Shown here: piece by piece, positions 26,458 to 35,165 of the stretch | How the letters are laid out: each line of letters opens with the position of its first letter | How positions within the stretch are numbered: the stretch's first letter is position 1 | Source: Deltaproteobacteria bacterium | GTDB taxonomy: Bacteria > Desulfobacterota > Binatia > HRBIN30 > CADEER01 | Assembly (NCBI GenBank): GCA_029262455.1 | Contig: JAJCZJ010000019.1 | Location: forward strand, 1-64,000 | Reading direction: 5' to 3' | Length of the DNA stretch: 64,000 nt | Translations under genes and position numbers: made by a program | Notes under the pieces: generated by a model | The model's input: only the letters and a program-made list of their open reading frames with translations | Database searches by the model: none | Told to the model about the DNA's origin: nothing

Positions 26458-27108
26458 CTACTTCACGAGCGCTGCGACGTGATCGGGCATCTCGATTCCG
26501 TCGCGCAATGTGGGGTCAGCAATTGCGGATAGGTAGCTGGTTTGGATGGGGATCTCACCGGCCCAAATATCCAATGCGAGATCTTCGGCGTCGTCGAGCG
26601 GTGGTCCGGTGCGGACCTTCGCTGAGACTTCGTCGATCGGGAGCTCGACGACCAGCGTCGCTTTCATCTCCTTCGGGCTGGGTGCTCGAATCGTCGGCCA
26701 ACGGCCGGGTGCGATTTTTTCGGTTAGCGCTTCGAGGGCTACGAGTGCGCGTGCCTCGTCTTCCACGGCTCGACCGCTGCCGATGATTGCCACCGATCGA
26801 TAGTTCACGGAGTGGTGAAACGCCGAACGGGCGAGGATGAGTCCGTCGAGTTGGGTCACAGTCGCGCACACCGGGTGACCGGCCACCATTCCGGCGAGCA
26901 TCCGGGCGCGGGTCGAGCCGTGCAGATAGATCGAATCGCCGACTCGGACGAAGACCATGGGCAAGACGTAGGGCTGATCTTCGTCTACGAAGCCGACGTG
27001 GGCAACCAGTGCCTCGTCGAGGATCGAGTAGATAGTGTCGCGGTCGTAGGTAGCGCGCTGCGCGACGCGATGCACTTTGGTTCGTTCTGTCGGTTGAAAT
27101 TCACTCAT
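26458..27108 (-). CDS. Pyridoxamine 5'-phosphate oxidase-like flavin split-barrel protein
   Basis: 216 residues. The N-terminal half is an FMN-binding split barrel of the Pyridox_ox_2/NimA-like type: 'RDTIYSILDEALVAHVGFVDEDQPYVLPMVF', seen here in two pieces, then 'YLHGSTRARML' and 'FHHSVNYRSVAIIGSGRAV'. Members bind FMN, F420 or haem, and act as nitroimidazole reductases or unknown reductases. The C-terminal part ('LDIWAGEIPIQTSYLSAI') is typical of the longer members of this group. No clear ribosome-binding site is visible. It is divergent from the amidohydrolase operon at 27268. The cofactor and substrate cannot be decided. Confidence 0.87.
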   Translation of the reverse strand: MSEFQPTERTKVHRVAQRATYDRDTIYSILDEALVAHVGFVDEDQPYVLPMVFVRVGDSIYLHGSTRARMLAGMVAGHPVCATVTQLDGLILARSAFHHSVNYRSVAIIGSGRAVEDEARALVALEALTEKIAPGRWPTIRAPSPKEMKATLVVELPIDEVSAKVRTGPPLDDAEDLALDIWAGEIPIQTSYLSAIADPTLRDGIEMPDHVAALVK

Positions 27109-27179
27109 ATCCGGCGAGGAATCGCACGGGTGCGCTGGAAATCCTAGAACCGCTTTACGTTTGTTGGAAAAGTCCGGTT

Positions 27180-27194
27180 TGGCACTCTAGGTGC
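27180..27194 (+). promoter_or_regulatory. Candidate sigma-54 promoter (one mismatch at -12 region)
   Basis: TGGCACTCTAGGTGC has GG and GC at the correct 12-base offset for a -24/-12 promoter (consensus TGGCACGNNNNTTGC), with differences at two places. It lies 73 bases before the amidohydrolase start at 27268. It is also an inverted repeat (GGCAC-TCTAG-GTGCC), so it could be an operator instead. Confidence 0.35.
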
Positions 27195-27267
27195 CGGGTG
27201 GATTCAGTCTGTTTCCAATTGGGCCGTGCCAGTCCTATGGTAGCGGGCTCGACTGAAAGGGCGTGGC

Positions 27268-28956
27268 ATGGGTGATTCGTACGATCTGTTGATTCGCGGC
27301 GGGACCGTCGTGGACGGAACCGGCACTCCGGGCCGGAAGGCCGACGTTGCGGTTTCGGCCGGAAGGGTCGCTGCCATCGGAACTGATCTGGCTGGTTCGG
27401 CGGCTCGCGTCGTCGATGCGACCGGTCATGTCGTCGCTCCGGGATTTGTCGATATCCATACCCACTACGATGCGCAGATCTTGTGGGATCGGATGCTGAC
27501 GATCTCGCCGCAGCACGGTGTGACGTCGGTGGTCATCGGAAACTGCGGTTTCGGCATCGCCCCGACTCGAACCGAGCATCGCGACCTCATTCTTCGGACA
27601 TTGGAGAATGTCGAAGGCATGTCTCTCGCCGCGCTGCACGCCGGGGTCGGCGAAGAGTGGCCGTTTGAATCGTTTCCGGAGTACCTCGACGCCATCGAGG
27701 AGCGCGGCTCGGCGATCAACGTCGGTGTGTTGGTCGGACACACTCCCGTGCGGATGTACGTCATGGGGGAAGAGTCGACCGAGCGAGAAGCCACGGATGA
27801 GGAAATCGCGGCGATGCGAAAGATCGTTGCCGAAGCTCTCGCCGCGGGTGCGATCGGTTTCGCGACCTCACATGCGCCAACCCATGTTGGTTATGAGGGG
27901 CGACCCGTACCGAGCCGGGCTTCGAGTTTCGCTGAGATCGAAGCGATTGCGGACAGTCTCACCGATTCCTCCCATGGCGTGATGCAGGCGACGATCGGCG
28001 CCGACCTCTTCCTCAATCAAATGGAATCGATCGCGCGTCGTACCGGCAAGCCGGTGAGCTGGACGGCTCTACTCGGAGGCGCCTTCGGGCCGGAAGGGCA
28101 CCGCGACATTCTCGAGCAGAGCTTGGCCCTGCAGAAGGACGGCGCCAACGTCATCCCGCAGGTGAGCGGGCGTCCATTGATGTTCGAGTTCCAGTGGGAG
28201 GCGCCGTTTCCCTTCGAAATGATGTCGCTCTTTCATCCGGTATCGAAAGGCGACCGGGAAGAGAAGAAACGGGTGTATGCCAACGAAGAGTTTCGCGCTG
28301 CCTTCCGTGATCGCACAGAGCCGGAAGGGTTCGGCGTGCGATGGGATCGGACGGTGATATCGGACAGCCCATCGGATCGCTCGGTCGAAGGCCGCAATGT
28401 GAGCGAGCTGGCGAAAGAGAGGGGAGTTCACCCGGTAGACCTGGTGCTGGACTTGGCAATGGCATCCGATCTCAAGGCGCGCTTTCGATCCGAAGTAACG
28501 AACTTTGATGAACCGATCGTGAGCGAGTTGTTGCAGCATCCGGCCGCGATGCTCGGGCTGTCGGATGCCGGGGCGCACGCCAGCCAGCTGTGTGACGCGT
28601 GCTTTTCGACTCATCTCCTCGGGCATTGGGTGCGGGAGAAGAAGGTCTTGACGCTCGAGCGGGCGGTCGAACTGCTGACTTCGCGTTCGGCGGATGTGTT
28701 CGGCATCCGCGACCGCGGCCGTCTGGCCGAAGGGCTCGCGGCCGACGTCGTAGTCTTCGATCCGGACACGGTCGGCTGTGGACCGTTGCGACGAGTCCAC
28801 GACTTGCCGGCCGGCGCGGACCGGCTTGTCTCTGAGTCTTTCGGGATCGATACGGTTGTCGTCAATGGCCAGTTGATCCGGGAAAAGGGGAAAGACTTGG
28901 TCGATGGCGACTCCGAGTTGCCGGGTCGAGTCTTGCGTAAAGGAGTTGCCTTATGA
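27268..28956 (+). CDS. Amidohydrolase, N-acyl-D-amino-acid deacylase family
   Basis: 562 residues, the usual length for D-aminoacylases. The metal-binding signature is 'VVAPGFVDIHTHYDAQ' near residue 50-65, after the typical opening 'YDLLIRGGTVVDGTGTPG'. The family hydrolyses N-acyl-D-amino acids or related amides in a TIM-barrel with zinc; many environmental members have unknown substrates. The C-terminal part holds 'SDAGAHASQLCDACF', the region carrying the last metal ligand, and 'RGRLAEGLAADVVVFDPDTV'. It overlaps the next gene by four bases (ATGA), so the two are translationally coupled. Confidence 0.92.
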   Translation: MGDSYDLLIRGGTVVDGTGTPGRKADVAVSAGRVAAIGTDLAGSAARVVDATGHVVAPGFVDIHTHYDAQILWDRMLTISPQHGVTSVVIGNCGFGIAPTRTEHRDLILRTLENVEGMSLAALHAGVGEEWPFESFPEYLDAIEERGSAINVGVLVGHTPVRMYVMGEESTEREATDEEIAAMRKIVAEALAAGAIGFATSHAPTHVGYEGRPVPSRASSFAEIEAIADSLTDSSHGVMQATIGADLFLNQMESIARRTGKPVSWTALLGGAFGPEGHRDILEQSLALQKDGANVIPQVSGRPLMFEFQWEAPFPFEMMSLFHPVSKGDREEKKRVYANEEFRAAFRDRTEPEGFGVRWDRTVISDSPSDRSVEGRNVSELAKERGVHPVDLVLDLAMASDLKARFRSEVTNFDEPIVSELLQHPAAMLGLSDAGAHASQLCDACFSTHLLGHWVREKKVLTLERAVELLTSRSADVFGIRDRGRLAEGLAADVVVFDPDTVGCGPLRRVHDLPAGADRLVSESFGIDTVVVNGQLIREKGKDLVDGDSELPGRVLRKGVAL

Positions 28957-30062
28957 GCTACCCAATCATCTCTGCGGACAGCCACATTACGGAACCGCCG
29001 AACACCTACATCGACTACATCGAGTCGAAGTGGAAAGACCGTGCTCCGCAGATGAAGTATGTCGACGAGGTCGGTGATGCGTTTTTCATCGACGGAATGA
29101 AGCGACCGATCCCGATGGGCTTGGTTGCCGCCGCGGGCAAGCCGGCGGAAGAGATCCGCATCACCGGGGTACGCTTCGAAGACATGCACCGCGGTGGCTG
29201 GGATCCAGAAGCGCGGATGGGAGAGCAGGAGCGCGACGGGGTCGCGGCGGAAGTGATCTACCCCACGGTCGGGATGGCGATCTGCAATCACAAGGACTTC
29301 GATTACAAGAAGGCGTGCTTCGAAGCTTACAACCGCTGGCTCGCCGAATATTGTTCGGCGCATCCGGATCGTTTGATCGGTTGCGGTCAGATCTCGATGC
29401 GCTCGCCGGAAGATGCAATCGAGGAGCTCGATCAGATCGTTGCCCTGGGTTTGCGCGGCGTCATGGTGCCGGGCAACCCCGCGGTCGAGGACTACGACTC
29501 GCCGGTCTACGACGCGTTTTGGGAGAAGGCGATCGAGCTCGGCCTACCTTTGTCGTTTCACATTCTCACCGATCGCAACTTCGCCTTCGGGCACGTCAAC
29601 CGCGGCCCGGCGATGAATCGCTTCTTGTCGGTCATGCGGGGATGTCAGGACGTCATGGGGATGTTGGTGCTGGGGGGAGTTTTCGAGCGCCACCCCAAGC
29701 TCAAGATCGTTTGCGTAGAGGCCGATGCTGGTTGGGTACCGCACTACATGTACCGCATGGACCACGCGTACAACCGCCACAGGTTCTGGTTGCCGGCGGG
29801 GCAAGAGTTGTCGAAGTTGCCGTCCGAATACTTCGCCGAGAATATCTACGTGACGTTCCAGGACGATTGGGTGGCGTTCAAGGTTGCCTCGATGCTGAAC
29901 TGGAAACGTCTGATGTGGGCGAATGATTTTCCGCACAGCGATTCCACGTGGCCGTGGAGCCAGGACATGCTCAAGGAACACGCCGCAGGGCTGACGGCGG
30001 AGCAGCGACGCGCGATTCTGTCGGAGAACGTCGCGGAGTTGTACGGAGTCAAGCTCGATTGA
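28953..30062 (+). CDS. Amidohydrolase-related TIM-barrel protein (Amidohydro_2 family)
   Basis: 369 residues. The N-terminus 'IISADSHITEPPNTYIDYI' matches the D-x-H-x-x-EP opening of this metal-dependent hydrolase/decarboxylase family; 'LPLSFHIL' in the middle supplies another His, and 'MWANDFPHSDSTWPWS' near the end holds the conserved Asp. Related enzymes decarboxylate or hydrolyse aromatic or cyclic compounds. Its start overlaps the stop of the D-aminoacylase-like gene, so the two probably act on the same compound or in successive steps. The substrate is unknown. Confidence 0.92.
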   Translation: MSYPIISADSHITEPPNTYIDYIESKWKDRAPQMKYVDEVGDAFFIDGMKRPIPMGLVAAAGKPAEEIRITGVRFEDMHRGGWDPEARMGEQERDGVAAEVIYPTVGMAICNHKDFDYKKACFEAYNRWLAEYCSAHPDRLIGCGQISMRSPEDAIEELDQIVALGLRGVMVPGNPAVEDYDSPVYDAFWEKAIELGLPLSFHILTDRNFAFGHVNRGPAMNRFLSVMRGCQDVMGMLVLGGVFERHPKLKIVCVEADAGWVPHYMYRMDHAYNRHRFWLPAGQELSKLPSEYFAENIYVTFQDDWVAFKVASMLNWKRLMWANDFPHSDSTWPWSQDMLKEHAAGLTAEQRRAILSENVAELYGVKLD

Positions 30063-30189
30063 TCTCGAATAGGGAGGGCGAGTCTCCCGCGGAGTCGCGT
30101 TTGCGCTTGATGCGCGAAATGACCCCAAGTCGCAACGACCAACCCGACCCGAATTCCCTCTCCCTGGGGAGGCTGTAGATGAATGCAGC

Positions 30190-30414
30190 GAAACGAGTAC
30201 ATACCGAAAACCCGAGAGCCTTCCCCTCTCCCTCCGGGAGAGGGTTGAGGGTGAGGGGATTGAAACGCCAACTTCCTTCTTGCCCTTGTGCCGCGGTGCT
30301 TTCGTGCACACGTTCAAGAACGAACCCTCACCTTTCATCCTCTCCCGCGCGCAATGCGGGAGAGGAGACATGGATGGGCTTTGGCCGTCATTTCGAGAAA
30401 ATCGACAGTTTCTT
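30190..30414. repeat. Third copy of the ~240-bp dispersed palindromic repeat, between convergent genes
   Basis: The 371-base gap 30063-30433 lies between the convergent amidohydrolase and carboxylase genes. Most of it matches the elements at 150-320 and 344-480: 'GAAACGAGTA', 'AACCCGAGAGCCTTCCCC', the hairpin CCCTCTCCCTCCGGGAGAGGG region, then CCTCTCCCGC..GCGGGAGAGG and 'AAAATCGACAGTTTC'. No gene is supported here. Hairpins at both sides could end transcripts from either direction. Confidence 0.78.
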
Positions 30415-30433
30415 GGCAAGGATGGGGGGCTGG

Positions 30434-33400
30434 TTACCAGGTGTCGATCTGACGCTGTCGGCCGCGCTTGCGACTTCGTTCCGAAGGAATCGCTGACAAG
30501 ATCCAGCGCCGCGAGTCCATTGGGTCGATGACCTCGTCGATCTCGAAGTGCGAGGCGATGTTCACTGCCTTGCCGACCTGGTACATGCGATCGACCATCT
30601 GTTTGAAGGTTTGTTTGCGCTCGGCCGAGTCTTCGATTGCTGCGAGCTCGTTGCGGAAGCCTAGTTTGACTGCCCCCTCGAGTCCCATGCCGCCGAACTC
30701 CCCGGTTGGCCACGCCACGGTGAAGTACGGTGCCTTGAAGCTGCCGCCGGCCATTGCTTGCGCTCCGAGACCGTAGCCCTTGCGCAGTACGATGGTGCAG
30801 AACGGCACCTTGATGCTGGCGCCGGTGACGAACATCCGCGCTGCGTGGCGAACCAGAGCGGTCTTCTCGACTTCCGGGCCGACCATGATCCCCGGAGTGT
30901 CGCAGAGAAACACCAGTGGAAGGCCGAATGCGTCGCACAACTGCATGAAGCGTGCGGCCTTGTCGGCGCCGTCGCTGTCGATTGCACCGGCGAGATGGGT
31001 GGGATTGTTGGCGACGATACCGACGGCGCGGCCCTCGATGCGCGCCAGGACGGTGACCATGCCGCGGCCGAACGCGCGTCGCAGCTCGAGCACCGATCCG
31101 GTGTCAGCCATCGTTTCGATGACGTTGCGGACATCGTAGATTCGCAGACGGTTTTCCGGAATTGCGTGCCGCAGCAGGCGCTGGTCGGGGCACTCCCAGC
31201 TCTCTAGATCGCCTTGGAAGTAGGACAGGTATTGCTTGGCGACGGCGACGGCGGCGGCCTCATCTGCGACTGGCAAATCGACTACACCGTTCGCTACCTG
31301 GACGGACATCGGGCCGATCTCCTCGGGGCGAAACACTCCGAGACCTCCCCCTTCAACCATCGCCGGTCCGCCCATGCCGATGTTCGATCCTTCGGTTGCG
31401 ATGACGACGTCGCAACAGCCGAGCAGGGCGGCATTGCCGGCGAAACAGCGTCCGGTAGTAATTCCGACGAGCGGGACCCGGCCGTTTAGCTCGGCGAAGA
31501 GTTGGAAGGCGAGACAGTCGAGCCCGGTGACTCCGTAGCTGTCCGTATCGCCCGGTCGACCGCCGCCGCCCTCGGCGAAGAGCACGACCGGCAGCTGCCG
31601 CTCGGCGGCGAGCTCGAACATGCGATCCTTTTTGCGGTGATTCTGCAGGCCCTGGGTTCCGGCCAGAACCGTATAGTCATACGAAAGCACAGAGCAGCGT
31701 GCGGCGTCCTGGTCGAACAACTCCCCGTTGATCGTCCCGATGCCGGCCACGAGTCCGTCGGCGGGGGTCTTCTCGATCAGTTCCTCGGTCGAGCGCCGCC
31801 GGTGTTGTGCTGCCAGGGTGAGAGCGCCGTACTCGACGAAGGATCCATCGTCGCAGAGATCCGCGATGTTCTCGCGCGTGGTGCGGTGTCCTGTTTTACG
31901 GCGGCGCGCGACGGCTTGCGGTCGGGCTGCGTCGTGCCCGGCGGCGTGGCGCTGCCGGCTCTCCTCCAAGTCGGGACGGATGCGGTCGAGATCGATCGCC
32001 GTGCCTTCATCGGTCACGTTGTCGGACTGATCGGCAACTTCAATCTCGAGCAGAACGTGTCCCTCCAGGACCGTATCTCCCGGTGCGATATGGACCTGCA
32101 CAACGGTTCCGCCGGAGGTTGCCTCTACGACGTGTTCCATCTTCATGGCTTCGAGGATTGCGAGACCCTGGCCGGCGGCAACCGTCATTCCTTGGCTGAC
32201 CTCGACGCTGATGACGGTTCCCTGCAGCGGGGCGCAGATCACTCCGTCACCGTGTGCTGTGACCTCGTCGGGGTTTGCTGTGCCGGACTTGCCGTGAGCG
32301 AGGACGGCAAGCGGATCGTCCGGGTCGACGCGCGCTCCGACACGTTCCCCACTTTGCGCGGAGCCGTTGAAGAAGAGGGTTTCGACGGCGTCACCGGTGA
32401 CCAACTCGGCGATGTTGTCTTCGATCAAGGTCGTATGAAGGTTCCCTTCAGCGAAGTGGGGCGAATCCAGGAGAGTGCCGAGGAATGATTGATTTGTCTC
32501 GACGCCCTCGATGCGTAGCTCGCGCAGGGCGCGCCTCGCTTTGCGCACGAGGCCGTCGAAAGAGCCGGCTGCTGAATGGACGATAACCTTGGCCAGCAGG
32601 GAGTCGAATGATCCGGCAGGGGTGTAGCCCGCGTAGCCGGCGGTGTCGGTGCGCACGCCCGGACCGGAGGGAATCTCGAAAGCGCTGAGCGTTCCGCCGG
32701 TCGGATGAACGGTGCCGTCTGGGTTCATCCGCTCCATATTGATTCGGAGCTGCAACGCTTGGCCGCTTGTCGGCCGACCGTTCTCGAGCCCGAGGGATTC
32801 CAGTGAGGAACTGCCGGCGATGGCGAGTTGAGTCTGTACTAGGTCGACGCCGGTGACTTCTTCGGTAACCGTGTGCTCGACCTGGAGTCGCGGATTCGCT
32901 TCGATGAAGGAGCACTCGCCGTTTTCCGCGATCAGGAACTCGAAGGTGCCGACGCCGACGTATTGAAGGGCCTGTGCTATTCGCAGGGCGCCGTCGGTGA
33001 TGGTCCGACGGGTTTCGGGGCCGAGCTTTGGTGCTGGCGCAATCTCGATCAGTTTCTGGTGTCTGCGTTGAACCGAGCAGTCACGTTCGCCGAGGTCGAT
33101 GGCGCGATGGCCGTCGCCGACGATCTGTACTTCGATATGGCGAGGCTTGCGCAATAACTGCTCGACGAAGAGTTCTTCTCGTCCGAAGGCCTTGGCGGCC
33201 TCGGATTGACAGCGGCGGAACGCGCTCTCGACCTCGTCGATGTCGGTCACGACGCGCATTCCGCGACCACCGCCGCCGGCAACGGCCTTGATCATGATCG
33301 CAGCCTCTGGGCCAAGGCTGCTGAAGAAGGCCTTTGCGTCGTCCAGAGTGGATGCTCGTGCTGTGCCGGCTAGGATGGGAACGCCTTGCTCTTGCGCCAG

Positions 33401-33763
33401 TTTGCGAGCGGCAACTTTGTCGCCGAGTACCTGCAAGGTTTCTGGAGACGGCCCGACAAACGTGATCCCGGCTTTGCCACATGCTCGAGCGAAGTCAGCG
33501 TTCTCGCTGAGGAATCCATACCCGGGATGGACTGCATCGCAAGACGAGTCGCGCGCGATCGACACGATGCGTTGAATGTCGAGGTAGGCCGCGGGTCCCG
33601 AGTCCCCGAGGTCGATGCTGTTATCGGCCCGCCTGACATGGAGGCATCGCTCGTCGTCTTTTGAGTAGACGCCGACGGTTTCGATGCCGAGCTCGGCAGC
33701 GGCGCGCATGATCCGCACGGCAATCTCACCGCGATTGGCGATGAGCAACTTGTCGATCGTCAT
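30434..33763 (-). CDS. Single-chain biotin-dependent acyl-CoA carboxylase (BC-BCCP-CT)
   Basis: 1,109 residues joining all functions of an acyl-CoA carboxylase. Residues 1-450 are biotin carboxylase ('LLIANRGEIAVRIMRAA', ATP loop 'GGGGRGMRVV', 'FIEANPRLQVEHTVTEEV'). Next comes a biotin carrier domain with the biotinylation site 'LEAMKMEHVV'. The C-terminal ~500 residues are a carboxyltransferase ('SYGVTGLDCLAFQLFAEL', 'DTPGIMVGPEVEKTALVRH'). It should carboxylate acetyl-, propionyl- or a longer acyl-CoA with bicarbonate and ATP. In most bacteria these parts are separate subunits; fused forms are known for long-chain acyl-CoA carboxylases. The start at 33763 fits the family; the frame is open further but without homologous content. 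It lies opposite the PI-PLC-like lipoprotein gene. Confidence 0.93.
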   Translation of the reverse strand: MTIDKLLIANRGEIAVRIMRAAAELGIETVGVYSKDDERCLHVRRADNSIDLGDSGPAAYLDIQRIVSIARDSSCDAVHPGYGFLSENADFARACGKAGITFVGPSPETLQVLGDKVAARKLAQEQGVPILAGTARASTLDDAKAFFSSLGPEAAIMIKAVAGGGGRGMRVVTDIDEVESAFRRCQSEAAKAFGREELFVEQLLRKPRHIEVQIVGDGHRAIDLGERDCSVQRRHQKLIEIAPAPKLGPETRRTITDGALRIAQALQYVGVGTFEFLIAENGECSFIEANPRLQVEHTVTEEVTGVDLVQTQLAIAGSSSLESLGLENGRPTSGQALQLRINMERMNPDGTVHPTGGTLSAFEIPSGPGVRTDTAGYAGYTPAGSFDSLLAKVIVHSAAGSFDGLVRKARRALRELRIEGVETNQSFLGTLLDSPHFAEGNLHTTLIEDNIAELVTGDAVETLFFNGSAQSGERVGARVDPDDPLAVLAHGKSGTANPDEVTAHGDGVICAPLQGTVISVEVSQGMTVAAGQGLAILEAMKMEHVVEATSGGTVVQVHIAPGDTVLEGHVLLEIEVADQSDNVTDEGTAIDLDRIRPDLEESRQRHAAGHDAARPQAVARRRKTGHRTTRENIADLCDDGSFVEYGALTLAAQHRRRSTEELIEKTPADGLVAGIGTINGELFDQDAARCSVLSYDYTVLAGTQGLQNHRKKDRMFELAAERQLPVVLFAEGGGGRPGDTDSYGVTGLDCLAFQLFAELNGRVPLVGITTGRCFAGNAALLGCCDVVIATEGSNIGMGGPAMVEGGGLGVFRPEEIGPMSVQVANGVVDLPVADEAAAVAVAKQYLSYFQGDLESWECPDQRLLRHAIPENRLRIYDVRNVIETMADTGSVLELRRAFGRGMVTVLARIEGRAVGIVANNPTHLAGAIDSDGADKAARFMQLCDAFGLPLVFLCDTPGIMVGPEVEKTALVRHAARMFVTGASIKVPFCTIVLRKGYGLGAQAMAGGSFKAPYFTVAWPTGEFGGMGLEGAVKLGFRNELAAIEDSAERKQTFKQMVDRMYQVGKAVNIASHFEIDEVIDPMDSRRWILSAIPSERSRKRGRQRQIDTW

Positions 33764-33998
33764 GAAATCGCGGACTTGGCGGACGATAGGACCGAGGGCG
33801 AGGACGGGCCGGTTTGGACCGGGTGCCGGAAGTGAGAGCGCATCGATCAATCGTAACGAACGTTGCTGTCGTGAATCAATCGGGCCATTTCCGCGGTCGA
33901 AGAGGTCGCCGTTGGCGACTCTCGATGCGTGTGACAGAGCCCGGCACGTTCATCGGCCGATTGATTGCAAATTCGGCGCCCTGTTGGGACAAGGGGCC

Positions 33999-35147
33999 AT
34001 GCGAACCTTCATGAAGGCGGGGGCTTTGGGATTTCTCACGATATTGGCCGCGTGTGGCTCGGATGACGATGGGGCCGAAAGGGTGCGGCTGCGACTGAAC
34101 GAGATGCAGGTGGTGGGCAGTCACAACAGTTACCATGTTCAGGCGAGAGAGCCGCTGTTCGGCATCATCTCAGCGTTTTCTCCGGAACTGGCCGAAAGTA
34201 TCGAGTACACCCACATCCCGCTACAGGAACAGTTTGAAACGCAGGGTGTACGGCAGATCGAGCTCGATATTTTCTACGATCCGGACGGTGGCTTGTTCGA
34301 GAATCCGGTCGGCCTGCAAATCGCGTTTGACGATCCCGACGTCATCGTCCCTGGCCTGGATCTACCGGGCTTCAAAGTACTCCACGTCGAGGACGTCGAC
34401 ATCGAAACGACTTGTCTGACGTTGATCGAATGCCTGGTCGACGTGAAGACCTGGTCCGATGCGCATCCGCACCACGTGCCGATCACGATCCTCATCGAGG
34501 CAAAATCGGATGGTGTTGGTCTACAGGTCGCCGAGGATCTTGGATTTGTCATTCCGATTCCGATTGACGGTCCGGCCTTGGATCTCCTCGACGACGAGAT
34601 TCGATCAGTGTTCCCGCCGGAGCAGATCATCACGCCGGATGACGTCCGCGGTAGTCGCGACACGTTGGTCGAGGCCGTGCTCACCGATGGTTGGCCGACC
34701 CTCGACGAGTCGCGCGGCAAGGTGCTGTTCGCACTCGACAATGGTGGCTCAGAGAAGAGAGACTACATCGATGGCCATCCGTCTCTACGCGGACGGATCC
34801 TGTTTACCAGTTCAAACGACAGCGAAGATGAGGGCGCTTTCGTGAAGCTCAACAACGCAATCGGTGATTTCGACGAGATCCAAAGGTTGGTCGGGCTCGG
34901 TTTCATCGTACGGACCCGATCGGACTCACCGGAAGGGCGAGAAGCTCGCGACAACGACATGATGCGGCGCGATGCGGCATTAGCCAGTGGCGCGACCTTT
35001 GTGAGCACGGATTATCCGGTGCCGAACCCGGACTTTAGCGACTATCAAGTTCAGATGCCGGGCGGCATGCCGGTGCGTTGCAACCCGATCTCTGCGACAG
35101 CGGATTGTACGGCTCTCTTGCTGGAGAATCCGGATCAACTCGGCTGA
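33999..35147 (+). CDS. Lipoprotein of the Ca2+-dependent PI-PLC-like phosphodiesterase superfamily
   Basis: 382 residues. The N-terminus is a lipoprotein signal with lipobox 'LAAC' at 16-19. The first catalytic histidine lies in 'VVGSHNSYHVQ', followed by 'GVRQIELDIFYDPDGG' with the acidic metal ligands, and 'VDVKTWSDAHPHHVPITI' further on, which match the Ca2+-dependent phosphoinositide-phospholipase-C-like group found in bacteria. It should cleave a phosphodiester, probably a phospholipid headgroup, at the cell surface. The start at 33999 was selected because it gives the lipobox and a GGGG ribosome-binding site. The LLM oxidoreductase gene follows after 18 bases, suggesting one transcript. 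Confidence 0.87.
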   Translation: MRTFMKAGALGFLTILAACGSDDDGAERVRLRLNEMQVVGSHNSYHVQAREPLFGIISAFSPELAESIEYTHIPLQEQFETQGVRQIELDIFYDPDGGLFENPVGLQIAFDDPDVIVPGLDLPGFKVLHVEDVDIETTCLTLIECLVDVKTWSDAHPHHVPITILIEAKSDGVGLQVAEDLGFVIPIPIDGPALDLLDDEIRSVFPPEQIITPDDVRGSRDTLVEAVLTDGWPTLDESRGKVLFALDNGGSEKRDYIDGHPSLRGRILFTSSNDSEDEGAFVKLNNAIGDFDEIQRLVGLGFIVRTRSDSPEGREARDNDMMRRDAALASGATFVSTDYPVPNPDFSDYQVQMPGGMPVRCNPISATADCTALLLENPDQLG

Positions 35148-35165
35148 TCGCGAAAGGATGCGAAC

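Noticed and set aside
29544-30938. 464-residue minus-strand frame crossing the dispersed repeat
   Set aside because: It runs through a non-coding repeat and two real genes in antisense; no motif was found.
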